Positions 1-8,616 of a stretch of 64,000 bases of DNA are shown piece by piece. Under the pieces are notes generated by a model that worked only from the letters and a program-made list of their open reading frames with translations, was not told where the DNA came from and ran no database searches. Source of the DNA: Herbinix sp. Lineage in GTDB: Bacteria > Bacillota > Clostridia > Lachnospirales > Lachnospiraceae. A program made the translations under genes and the position numbers. Where the stretch lies: assembly GCA_029238935.1 (NCBI GenBank), contig JAQZBN010000004.1:62001-126000 (forward strand), written 5' to 3'. Every line of letters begins with the position of its first letter. The stretch's first letter is position 1.

Positions 1-1
1 A

Positions 2-1351
2 AATGAGATGTTAGAAGCTGATATTAACACTACCATTGAAATCAGAGGAATCCCCTGGACCGATGCAGAAACCAAGTATAAATTGATGTTTGCATCCGGT
101 GAAGAATTTGACTTCTGCTATTCCGGATCTTGGATCGGCTTCAATTCAGTAGCCACTACCAACGGATACATGAGTATTGACCTTGATATGGTAAAGACCT
201 TCGCTCCGGATACTTACGCTGCGACTTCCGCAGATCGTTGGAAACAGGTTACTGTAAAAGGAAATATCTATGGCTTGCCTAACATTAATCCTAAGATTAA
301 GAATGTTCTTGCTGTATTTCGTGGAGACCTCTTGGACAAATACAATATCACGAATATTTCAAGTCCGGATGATTTTGTAAACGCCTTATTAACCATCGCC
401 GGCGGAGAAGATGAATTATTGGCATGGAATGTAGGAAATGCAGAGCAAAACGGCAGAATGAGAGGAACTCTCTATAGCCAGGCTAAGAATTTAAAAGATG
501 TCATTACCGGTGTGCCTCTTCTATGTGTGGATATGTTAGATGATTCCTATCAGATCTTCAAGATTTATGACGATCCCGATTACTTAAAATACTTAGAAAC
601 CACGAAGATATTAGCCGATGCCGGCGTTTGGTCCAAGAGTGCTCTTGCCAATGCAGATTCTGATGAAAATAATTTCATGGCAGAAAAATCTGCATGTTAC
701 ATTGCCGATGCTTTTGATACTTTTAATAGAAATGATGCAACCATGAAGGCACTGAATGAAACCTACGCCAACCGATATTTTGAAGTAAATCCCGGTTACA
801 AAAAGATTCCCGAGGGTGGTAACATGTCTATGATCTCCATCAATGCGAAGAGCAAGTATCCGGAACGCGTTATGATGATGTACAATTTATTCGAAACCAA
901 CAAGGAATACTTTGATCTCATCAACTACGGTATGGAAGGAACTCACTACGAGGCAGTTGGAGAAGACCGTTTCAATGCACTGTTACCAAAATATAATGAT
1001 TTTGGTGGATTTACCTTAGCATGGGGTACGAATAATGCTAATTTATTAAGACAGAATGCAACCGTACCTCAGGAACAAGTGGATGCATACAACAAGTCTC
1101 TTGCCACCGACTCCATTGAAACACCTCTGGCTACCTTCACCTTTGACGATACCGACTATAAGAATGAGATCGCTGCAATCACTAATATTGTTGAGACTTA
1201 TATGATACCAATCGAACTTGGTCTAACTGATCAGGCAGAAGGTTTAGAGAAGATGAAGCAAAAATTAGAAGTTGCCGGTATTGATAAACTATTAGCCGCT
1301 GTTCAGGAACAGTTGAATGCTTATGTAGCAGAGTATAATAAGAGTAACTAA
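2..1351 (+). CDS. Extracellular sugar-binding protein, 5'-truncated (DUF3502-type ABC solute-binding protein)
   Basis: The reading frame is open from the first bases of the window, so the N-terminus, including signal peptide and lipobox, lies upstream; the first in-frame ATG at 8 is internal, not a start. What remains looks like the binding-protein component of a carbohydrate ABC importer: an alpha/beta periplasmic-binding fold with segments such as WTDAETKYKLMFASGEEFDF, which recur in family 1 sugar-binding proteins, and a helical C-terminal tail (about residues 380-447, ending AYVAEYNKSN) typical of the DUF3502 domain. It would sit outside the membrane as a lipoprotein and deliver oligosaccharide to lplBC-type permeases. 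It differs from the binding protein at 8617-10359. A strong terminator follows directly, so it is the last gene of its operon. Family is fairly sure; substrate is unknown. Confidence 0.85.
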   Translation, partial: NEMLEADINTTIEIRGIPWTDAETKYKLMFASGEEFDFCYSGSWIGFNSVATTNGYMSIDLDMVKTFAPDTYAATSADRWKQVTVKGNIYGLPNINPKIKNVLAVFRGDLLDKYNITNISSPDDFVNALLTIAGGEDELLAWNVGNAEQNGRMRGTLYSQAKNLKDVITGVPLLCVDMLDDSYQIFKIYDDPDYLKYLETTKILADAGVWSKSALANADSDENNFMAEKSACYIADAFDTFNRNDATMKALNETYANRYFEVNPGYKKIPEGGNMSMISINAKSKYPERVMMMYNLFETNKEYFDLINYGMEGTHYEAVGEDRFNALLPKYNDFGGFTLAWGTNNANLLRQNATVPQEQVDAYNKSLATDSIETPLATFTFDDTDYKNEIAAITNIVETYMIPIELGLTDQAEGLEKMKQKLEVAGIDKLLAAVQEQLNAYVAEYNKSN

Positions 1352-1360
1352 ATCGGGTAT

Positions 1361-1409
1361 AAAAAAACAAGAACTATTGCTGAAGGACAGTAGTTCCTGT
1401 TTTTTTTGT
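1361..1409 (+). terminator. Intrinsic terminator after the truncated sugar-binding protein gene
   Basis: AAGAACTATTG (from about 1369) pairs with CAGTAGTTCCT, with two G-U pairs, across a short loop, followed by a run of eight T. It begins about 15 bases after the stop codon. The A-run before it could let it work on the other strand too, against read-through from the convergent AraC gene. Confidence 0.85.
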
Positions 1410-1519
1410 TTTCTTTTTGTTTATCGCTTTCTTTTTTGTTATCTTTTCAAATTTCATTATCTCTCTATCTTTTTGTTTGCCTTTTTATAGATCTTTTATT
1501 TATCTAATCATCTATCTTC

Positions 1520-2380
1520 TTATATATCCTCTTTTTTCTTTTCGATCGGAATCCATATCTCTACGATGGAGCCTGCCTCACTACCATGAAAACGTTCATC
1601 ATAAAATTCCACACAGTAATGAGAATTTCCCAGCGTTCTCTCCGAATATCCCTCCTGATTTGAATGGACCCACTCATTCATCGCATTATTTTCACTATCA
1701 TAACCATTGGCAACATACACATCAAACGAGGCATACTTTGAGGATGGTATTTGATATATGGTATATGGAGCATCCACAGGATCCTCTGAGACAGCGAAGC
1801 CGACATGTACGGTACTGGTATCACCGTCATATAATCTTATTTCATAACCATGGTCTGATAATTTATTCTTAAGCGGTGTTTCCTTGTTCAGCTGTTCAAA
1901 GGTGTTCCACACCTCCCACGTTTTATTACCATCCCCGGAAACCCCTGCAATCCGTAATGTATCACGTTTTATTATTTTAGGATTCACATAAATTCCTCCC
2001 TTCAATCGATTTGTAAATTTCTTTATCATTTCATCAACAGTTACCATATCCGGAATTAACCCTTGCTCCCGGTATTCCCTTGGAGAAAGTCCATAGACAT
2101 CTTTAAAGGCTCGCGAAAATGACTGGGCAGAATTATAACCATGATCCATACCAATATGGATAATTGACTTATCCGTTTCAGATAGCTGTCTGCATGCTTG
2201 CATTAGCCGCCGATCACGAATGTGAACCGTTATTGTTTTTCCCACGATAATTGCAAACATTCGATGAAAATAGTATGGAGAAAAATGAAAATGTTCTGCC
2301 AGTGTTTCATAGTTCATTGGTTCATCCAAATGATGATCGATATATTCCAACGCTTCTTTAATACTTTCGAAATGACTCAA
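1520..2380 (-). CDS. AraC-family regulator with GyrI-like effector-binding domain
   Basis: A DNA-binding transcription factor of about 286 residues. The N-terminal about 100 residues are a two-HTH AraC/XylS domain (YETLAEHFHFSPYYFHRMF; then SFSRAFKDVYGLSPREYRE). The rest, from about residue 120, resembles the AraC_E_bind/GyrI-like ligand-binding domain (ending IVEIWIPIEK). I chose the TTG at 2378-2380 because GGAGGGAG sits seven bases upstream; the frame is open further 5' (ATG at 2443) but without a ribosome binding site. It is the last minus-strand gene of the mannosidase region, separated from the GH38 gene by 458 bases, so it is probably transcribed on its own. The effector is unknown; relatives bind small hydrophobic or cationic compounds. 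It could control the neighbouring glycan genes, but nothing in the sequence proves that. Confidence 0.85.
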   Translation of the reverse strand: MSHFESIKEALEYIDHHLDEPMNYETLAEHFHFSPYYFHRMFAIIVGKTITVHIRDRRLMQACRQLSETDKSIIHIGMDHGYNSAQSFSRAFKDVYGLSPREYREQGLIPDMVTVDEMIKKFTNRLKGGIYVNPKIIKRDTLRIAGVSGDGNKTWEVWNTFEQLNKETPLKNKLSDHGYEIRLYDGDTSTVHVGFAVSEDPVDAPYTIYQIPSSKYASFDVYVANGYDSENNAMNEWVHSNQEGYSERTLGNSHYCVEFYDERFHGSEAGSIVEIWIPIEKKKEDI

Positions 2381-2496
2381 TATCCTCTCCCTCCCTTTCC
2401 TTTGTGTAGCAGCTACAAATATATTGTAGCAAATCGACCTCATTATGTCTTAACATTTCTTGCTTATATATGGAAAATGAGTTTTGAATTCACAAG

Positions 2497-2632
2497 AATA
2501 AGGGCTTCAAAGTCGATTAGAATTCCACCTCCCACCATAGTTAGTCAGATTATGTATCCAACCGTTATATTACACAACGATTTATTATCCACTACGGTGA
2601 AGGCTTATTCAATATCCTTTAAAGCCCTTATT
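2497..2632. repeat. 16-bp inverted repeat flanking about 104 bp, in the gap between GH38 and AraC genes
   Basis: The left arm AATAAGGGCTTCAAAG (2497-2512) and the right arm CTTTAAAGCCCTTATT (2617-2632) are complementary with one mismatch. It lies in the 458-base gap 2381-2838, which holds no convincing gene. It may be operator half-sites for the AraC gene, a long-loop structured leader, or the ends of a small decayed element. The function is not known. Confidence 0.5.
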
Positions 2633-2838
2633 ATGATTACTTTAACTTTTTATTTTTTATAGCTTTACTCTGTATTGATTATAGCTTTCCCTTTTAAAGT
2701 TTATCTTTTAAGGTTCATTTTTTTGGTTTTATTATTTTAGTTACATTATTTGTTTTCTTTTCTGGTTTTATCTTCAATCAATATATCATGTGATTGGTAT
2801 TGTTACTTTGAACGAATTAATCATCTTCAAATAAATCT

Positions 2839-5706
2839 TTATTCGTTCATTCTTACCATCACTGTTGTGTATGCTGCTACAGGAACTGTTACCTTCTTTC
2901 CTTCTACTTTGCATATACCATTTATGACAGTTCCATTTAAATCAATCAATTCTGCAGTTGCAGCCTCTTCCGGAAGCGCCATGGTAACTTCCGTGTCCTG
3001 ACCGCAAATCTCAGAAATTCTTACTACCAGACTACCATCCAGATCAAATATACCGGATACCACTCCCGTGCCGCCTTCAATCTGCAGCAAACGGTCTGTT
3101 AATGCTAGCGTACCCGTATGAACACTGCCGGATTGATAAAGCAGCGGATGATGTAAGCCAAATACCAACTCATGTAAGGTAGCCGGATTGCACTCTTCCA
3201 CACCCACATGAAGGGTAATATTATGAATACCTCTCTCCGGATATGGATCCGGGCTTATAGTTGAATTAATCAACGTACAGCTCAATCCTTCTTCACTACC
3301 ACGATATCCATATTTACAATCAGAAGCTAAGAATACAGTCCGTTTATTATCCTGATCTACAGCTGCACCGTATTGCATAGCCGGAACATCTAGCTGCATG
3401 CCTTGACGATATTGAACTCCGCCTGGTACGTCATATAAGAAACTCTTTGTTTCCTGTAATGGTAGATGGTACAGCAATACCGGAACCGGTTCTTGATTTC
3501 TGCTTATTTCATGCCAGTCAATCTCCAGTTTGATGGTAAGCGCTTTTGCTCCTTCTTCCAAAGAGATCTCTGTCTTAACGATAGAGTTTTTAACAGCCTG
3601 CTCTAAGGTAAATCCCTGTTGTAGCTTTCCTGATTGTTGCGTAATTTTTATTGGCTGGAAGCAATCTTGTATCTGTGTATATCTTCCGATCTGCCAAGCA
3701 TTTGAGGAGCTGCGTTCTGTCGTAAGATATCTAAGTCCTCCACATTCGCCGGACTTTAATAATTCATTCTCTGTTTTCTTATCAATCAAAGACAATAAGG
3801 TACCGTTCTTAAAGTCAAATTCTGCCCGTAGGTTCCCATTCTCTAAGATAATATTCTCCGTAGGTTTGTTGGTACGTATAGAAGGCTGGAAGTAAATCTG
3901 ATATTCTTCCGGCTCCCTTTGTCTCATTATCACTGTTGTATACCCAAAAGCTGGTACCTCAGCCTTTACTAATACTCTGAAATACTTATGATCCCAATAA
4001 GTCTTTTGCTCCGTATCAAGCAATTGGAAGGAAAGCTCCTTCTGATTACCGTCTTCCAGATATAAATACCGTAGATCACCGGTCCAATCCCATATCGTTA
4101 ACATGCAAGCCTCTTCTCTCTGTGATGAGGTTACATTAAAGATATGATAGATACGAGTAATTCCAGCTCCATGCTCCGGTGCAGGTGTTCCTTGCAGATG
4201 GTTAAGTCCATAACCTGCTCCTGCTCCTTCCGACTGAGACTGTGCTCTATTCTGAGCAGGCAATCCTTCCTCTAAAACAATACCTGAAGTATCTATCTTC
4301 CCTGCAATTGCCTGCATTGCAAGAGCTGCTCTGGTTCCCGCAACTGCGATCGCATGAGAGAATAATCCCATCGCATGTTCACGGCTTTCCTGTACGCAAG
4401 AACCGGTGAGAATATCATGGAAATGTGTAAATAGTACATTCTGCCAAGCTCCTTCATACTGCTCTGCTTGATAGGTCGTCAGTTTTTTACTTCCTGCAAT
4501 AGCATCCAGATACTGAGCCTCATAGAGACCTGCTTCTGAACGACGGTTTCCTAGTTTAATTCTGCTCTGGGTTGTGTAACATCCGGGGAAGATAAAGTTC
4601 AATTCATGATCCACCACCGGCAACTTCTCCCGAACCGTTTCTGCTGCTTCAAAATAATCATGGAACGTACCAAATCGTAATTTAGGAAAGACAGGCCATT
4701 GCATCATCTCCAGTCCTCGTTCAATGTCTCGACGAGTAGGTCCGCCGCCATGGTCACCTACACCATATACCACAAGACCCGTTTTAAGACCTCCGGAGCG
4801 TTTTGCTACTTCTATAATTCCTATGCCTGGCAATGGAGTCAATCCGCTATTATACCAATACTGTTCTCTATAATTTATTAATTCCTTGCCGGATGGGGAA
4901 CGCCAACGATACAATGCATTTTCCCCATCGAGTCCTCTGCAGTGATAATAATACTTTACTCCACCCAATTGATCCAGTTCCGGTAAATGAGCGGAATGAC
5001 CAAAGGTATCCGGTGAAAAATCAATGTCCAGTGAAGCTGGATCCACATCCCAATGCTCTTTTAGATATTTCTTGGTATAATAGATGTGATTTACGATAGA
5101 TTCTCCCGATGGCATATTTTTATCTGTCTCTACCCATGCAGATGCCGTAACCTCCCAGCGTCCTTCCTTAATTCTTTGCTTTATTGCTTCCTTTAACTCA
5201 GGTGCATAGTCTTCTATGATCTTATATACTGCTGCCTGTGACTGTGAAAAATGAAAATCCGGGTATTCCTCCATAAGCTTAAGCATCGTCTGAAACGTTG
5301 CAATGGTAGCGGCTACAGTCTCCTGCCAACCCCACATCCAGTTCATATCAATATGGGCATGGGCAGCAAGAATTAATTCATATTCCTTTGCCTTCTCAGA
5401 AAGTGGCAGCAGCATCTGCTCCGCACTTTGGCAAGTCGTATTTGTTAGTACGCCTTCTAATTCCATCTGCCCTAACAGATAATCCAAAGTCTGATGAAGA
5501 ATCTCATCAAACATTCCGTTAAGCTCCTTTGATAGACGAAGAGAGAATTCAATTTCTGCTAAGATACGGCGGTTCCATTCATTTGGCATCGTCATCCCAA
5601 AAAACTCCTCACGGGGTTGGCCAAAGGTCTCTTCATAACTAAATTTTTCGCGATTACCGCCGACCTGACGTTTTAATCTTGTATATTTTGCTGCGAGTTC
5701 TTTCAT
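2839..5706 (-). CDS. Alpha-mannosidase, glycoside hydrolase family 38
   Basis: A 955-residue GH38 enzyme that would hydrolyse alpha-mannosidic bonds by a retaining, metal-dependent mechanism. Recognisable motifs: AHAHIDMNW (metal ligands expected at His118 and Asp120), DTFGHS (Asp233 as the expected catalytic nucleophile), GVGDHGGGPT near 315-324, and THFHDILTGSC (His428, His430, Asp431). The C-terminal half from about residue 620 is the beta-sandwich substrate-binding and shaping region. There is no signal peptide, so it acts in the cytoplasm on imported oligosaccharides. The ATG is preceded by GAAAGGAAGG. It lies downstream of the two-component, permease, binding-protein and glycosidase genes on the same strand, which fits terminal trimming of a mannose-containing glycan. 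Length and motifs fit bacterial family members; linkage specificity cannot be read from the sequence. Confidence 0.93.
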   Translation of the reverse strand: MKELAAKYTRLKRQVGGNREKFSYEETFGQPREEFFGMTMPNEWNRRILAEIEFSLRLSKELNGMFDEILHQTLDYLLGQMELEGVLTNTTCQSAEQMLLPLSEKAKEYELILAAHAHIDMNWMWGWQETVAATIATFQTMLKLMEEYPDFHFSQSQAAVYKIIEDYAPELKEAIKQRIKEGRWEVTASAWVETDKNMPSGESIVNHIYYTKKYLKEHWDVDPASLDIDFSPDTFGHSAHLPELDQLGGVKYYYHCRGLDGENALYRWRSPSGKELINYREQYWYNSGLTPLPGIGIIEVAKRSGGLKTGLVVYGVGDHGGGPTRRDIERGLEMMQWPVFPKLRFGTFHDYFEAAETVREKLPVVDHELNFIFPGCYTTQSRIKLGNRRSEAGLYEAQYLDAIAGSKKLTTYQAEQYEGAWQNVLFTHFHDILTGSCVQESREHAMGLFSHAIAVAGTRAALAMQAIAGKIDTSGIVLEEGLPAQNRAQSQSEGAGAGYGLNHLQGTPAPEHGAGITRIYHIFNVTSSQREEACMLTIWDWTGDLRYLYLEDGNQKELSFQLLDTEQKTYWDHKYFRVLVKAEVPAFGYTTVIMRQREPEEYQIYFQPSIRTNKPTENIILENGNLRAEFDFKNGTLLSLIDKKTENELLKSGECGGLRYLTTERSSSNAWQIGRYTQIQDCFQPIKITQQSGKLQQGFTLEQAVKNSIVKTEISLEEGAKALTIKLEIDWHEISRNQEPVPVLLYHLPLQETKSFLYDVPGGVQYRQGMQLDVPAMQYGAAVDQDNKRTVFLASDCKYGYRGSEEGLSCTLINSTISPDPYPERGIHNITLHVGVEECNPATLHELVFGLHHPLLYQSGSVHTGTLALTDRLLQIEGGTGVVSGIFDLDGSLVVRISEICGQDTEVTMALPEEAATAELIDLNGTVINGICKVEGKKVTVPVAAYTTVMVRMNE

Positions 5707-5831
5707 ATTTCCTTCCTTTCAAACAAAACTATTATATAAACTAATTTACTGTATGTTTTTAGATTCATTTTAATATCAATTGAGGTACACTTAATTGTTA
5801 ATTACATCTAATCTTAACTACCTTAGTTATC

Positions 5832-5919
5832 ATCTCATCCATTACACAAAGCCGCAGTTGATCTCATCCATTATACAAAGCTGTAAATGATCTCATCCAT
5901 TATAAACACACTGCATTTG
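5832..5919. repeat. Three tandem 29-bp repeats upstream of the GH38 gene
   Basis: The core ATCTCATCCATTA recurs at 5832, 5861 and 5890, each unit 29 bases long with a more variable second half (ACAAAGC then a CGCAGTTG- or TGTAAATG-like end). It sits in the 343-base gap 5707-6049 between two minus-strand glycosidase genes, about 125-215 bases upstream of the GH38 start. It may be an array of regulator sites or a slippage-derived minisatellite. There are no unique spacers, so it is not a CRISPR array. Confidence 0.8.
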
Positions 5920-6049
5920 ATAAAAATGATTCTATTAATAAAACATAAATATCCATTTCAAATCAATAATCTTATATTTATAAGAACTATATTATCCAGC
6001 CATTAATTTTATTTACTATTTATAGTAAAGTCTGGCTGCAGCCATTGTT

Positions 6050-8362
6050 TTAGAATTTACCATTTAAAGTAATGGTCTGGTTGCAGCTTGTATAGCTTAA
6101 TAATACTGTTTGAGATGCCTGATCCCATGAATAATCAACGATTACATCCGCTCCGTTCTCATCCACAGCCTTGATGTCAACCATTTGCTTCGGCAGTCTG
6201 AGTCTTACAAATGCCTTGATCTGATCAGCCGCTTTCATCTGCATCGTAAAACCGGTTCCGTCCTCGTATGGCTCAAGGGATAGTATTCTTGCTGAACATC
6301 CGATGACTCTCCACTGCATCCCCTCAATCTTTGAGAAATCAAATAAGATGGTATTGTCATCCTGACGAATCGATTTTTGTTCAATAATCTTATAATCATT
6401 TTCTAACATATCAGCAAAGAGTCCCTGGAAGGTGTGTTCTTCCTCTGCAAACGCTCTTCCTTCATCCATCACAGCCGATATAATATAAGGACCTCTCCTT
6501 AAGGTAAGTTGATTTGTAAACTTCCACTCCTGACCCTGAAGTGATAATAGCTCTTTGATATGAGAACGATACTCTTCCGCCTTTGAAGCACTTGCGCATA
6601 GTAATGCCGGGGATAGGTTCAGAATCATTACGCGTCCATTCCCAACGGTAGTTACTCCATCCTTAAGGTTTCTTGGAAGTCCCATCATTTCAAATAAATG
6701 CTCAGAAGGGTTATTATAAGTTTTACCCTCTTTGTTCCCAGCCTCCGCACGATTCCACCAGCCATCGATCTTATGATAGGGATCGCTTCCATCACCTATG
6801 TATACAAGAGCTCCACCACTCTTAACCCATTCCGCCAATGCATTATTGACATCCGGAGTTTCTGGTTTGATATATTCATAACTTAATATCAATGTCTTAT
6901 AGTCATCCAGATATCCTGGAAAACGTCGTATATTATCTAGCTGTACCGGGCGTACCGGAAGACCATGTTTTAATAACGGCATCACCATTCCAAAGAAATT
7001 AGGGAAGGTTCCGCTTTGAAGAAAGGCAGTAAATAACTCAGGCTCATTCGCTACATCTTCCATAAAATGTTTACTTTCCTCAGAACAGTTCTCACCGTCA
7101 TGCATTCGGTTCGTATACTCTCGAAGGGTTTTTTCTACTCTATCGATCTTCTCCTCACCTACGATACCATCGGGGAAACTACGCTGAAACAATCCAGAAT
7201 CAGACATTAATACACCAATTCCACCTTCTATTCCATCAAAGGAAAACTCAGTTTGATCCATGTCTCCAAACAGCTGTACCATACTGTTAAGTAAAGTAGC
7301 ATAGGTGGGTGGTATGGCTTTTGCCCCTGGCATATTGGTGGTTGGTATTGTTCCCCCTGCAAGCCCCGCTTTTCTAGGAAATACTCCATCAAACACTCTT
7401 CTTGGCCATGGACAGATCTCGTAGTTTGATACCAAAGGATGTAATAACGATGCTACCGCTGTTTTTAAATAGTTATAGCGGTAATCTTCCCAAGTATACT
7501 CTGGGTTGTCTTCAATGGGATCATGAAGAAACCACATCCGTCTTCCTGTCCCCTTGACCAGCTCCTGCATAATACCATATTCCAAAAAAGCCGTTTCAAA
7601 GGTTCTTTCCTTCACTACACCTTCATACACATTGGCCGATCGGCTGGTACCGGTCCAAACTTGAGCAATATATCCATCTACTACCGGCAAATCAATGAGT
7701 GCACCCTCAGGGCTCATAATCTTCCACTGGGTATAATTAAGAAGGCTATGAGTTGGAATATAAAAGCGTAGAACCCGTCCATATTCAACCATGGCGTATT
7801 CCTTTAGCGCTGCTCCAACCCGCCCGATTGCTCTGGCATAAAGGTAAGCTTTTAATTTGGATGCTTTATATCTTACATCCAGGCTGCTATGAGGTTCTTG
7901 CCAAGGCTCTCTGTAATGAAGCAGATACTCCCTTTGAAATGCCTTGGAATAACCGCCGTAATCCCAAAACTCCGGTTCTTCCATATGGATTGCTTCAACC
8001 CCTGCATCCACGGCAATTTTAAGCTTCTTTATTAAATAATCAGAAAAGACAATGGATGGAGACATGTAAGGAACATCTTTCCCATGAAGAATGTAGTTCC
8101 CTTTTCGGTCCATTTGACTTTCATCCCAATGATTTCTTCCATCAAATTCTCCATAAAGATAATCCTGATATTGCCCCCAAGCAATTCCTGTCATCAGATG
8201 AACCACATAACCCTTTTCTTTAAACTTTTGAACCCGTTCCGGCATAGAAGAGTCTATACCGTATACCATAACGAAATCACATTGCACATCCGTATTAGGC
8301 TGCCATGGGGCACTTTCCTGATACCCTGTCAATTCCTGTGAACGCTCTCTGATATAAGCCAT
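6050..8362 (-). CDS. Putative glycoside hydrolase of unrecognised family (TIM-barrel-like, cytoplasmic)
   Basis: A 770-residue protein without a signal peptide. I do not recognise its family with certainty. The N-terminal part looks like an (alpha/beta)8 barrel: VHLMTGIAWGQYQDYLYG, then GVEAIHMEEPEFWDYGGYSK, where an acidic pair follows a beta strand as in many retaining or inverting glycosidases. The middle (about residues 370-560) reads like a Rossmann-type glutamine-amidotransferase/trimerisation domain as in GH42-like enzymes (LDDYKTLILSYEYIKPETPD, SGGALVYIGDG). The C-terminus is a beta-sandwich tail. GAGGGAT lies just before the ATG. It lies between the binding-protein and GH38 genes and is probably co-transcribed with the latter, so it likely removes another sugar from the same imported glycan. 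Catalytic residues and substrate are inference only. Confidence 0.6.
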   Translation of the reverse strand: MAYIRERSQELTGYQESAPWQPNTDVQCDFVMVYGIDSSMPERVQKFKEKGYVVHLMTGIAWGQYQDYLYGEFDGRNHWDESQMDRKGNYILHGKDVPYMSPSIVFSDYLIKKLKIAVDAGVEAIHMEEPEFWDYGGYSKAFQREYLLHYREPWQEPHSSLDVRYKASKLKAYLYARAIGRVGAALKEYAMVEYGRVLRFYIPTHSLLNYTQWKIMSPEGALIDLPVVDGYIAQVWTGTSRSANVYEGVVKERTFETAFLEYGIMQELVKGTGRRMWFLHDPIEDNPEYTWEDYRYNYLKTAVASLLHPLVSNYEICPWPRRVFDGVFPRKAGLAGGTIPTTNMPGAKAIPPTYATLLNSMVQLFGDMDQTEFSFDGIEGGIGVLMSDSGLFQRSFPDGIVGEEKIDRVEKTLREYTNRMHDGENCSEESKHFMEDVANEPELFTAFLQSGTFPNFFGMVMPLLKHGLPVRPVQLDNIRRFPGYLDDYKTLILSYEYIKPETPDVNNALAEWVKSGGALVYIGDGSDPYHKIDGWWNRAEAGNKEGKTYNNPSEHLFEMMGLPRNLKDGVTTVGNGRVMILNLSPALLCASASKAEEYRSHIKELLSLQGQEWKFTNQLTLRRGPYIISAVMDEGRAFAEEEHTFQGLFADMLENDYKIIEQKSIRQDDNTILFDFSKIEGMQWRVIGCSARILSLEPYEDGTGFTMQMKAADQIKAFVRLRLPKQMVDIKAVDENGADVIVDYSWDQASQTVLLSYTSCNQTITLNGKF

Positions 8363-8467
8363 CTTTTATCCCTCTCTCCTTAATTCATATATTCCAGTAT
8401 GCTTACGAATACACATAATACCATAATTTTGATTGAACAACCATGTAGTATACTTTTCTCTAATTGT

Positions 8468-8505
8468 AATAAAGGCGCGAAATTTTTAATTTCACGCCTT
8501 TATTG
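8468..8505 (-). terminator. Intrinsic terminator after the binding-protein gene
   Basis: AATAAAGGCG and CGCCTTTATT form a stem around an inner GAAATT/AATTTC pairing. It lies 110-150 bases beyond the stop of the solute-binding protein gene and before the glycosidase gene, so it probably separates the transporter operon from the two hydrolase genes or lowers their expression. The symmetrical A and T flanks would permit action in both directions. Confidence 0.75.
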
Positions 8506-8616
8506 ATATCTTATCTAGGCATCTTACGATTTCCCTATATCCTACGATAAAAAATATGTTATATTCCTTATTAGAGGATGTCTCAGGTTATTGTTTATAC
8601 CTAAATTTTTATATAA

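Noticed and set aside
1417-1872. 151-codon plus-strand open frame
   Set aside because: It is antisense to the AraC/GyrI-like gene, has no ribosome binding site and a low-complexity hydrophobic start.
5832-5919. Possible CRISPR array
   Set aside because: The repeats are contiguous with no unique spacers, and no cas genes are in the window.
6025-6090. Short near-duplicate of the last codons of the glycosidase gene (CTGGCTGCAGC and CTGGTTGCAGC)
   Set aside because: Only about 17 bases match and no function follows; it may be a chance or slippage duplication.
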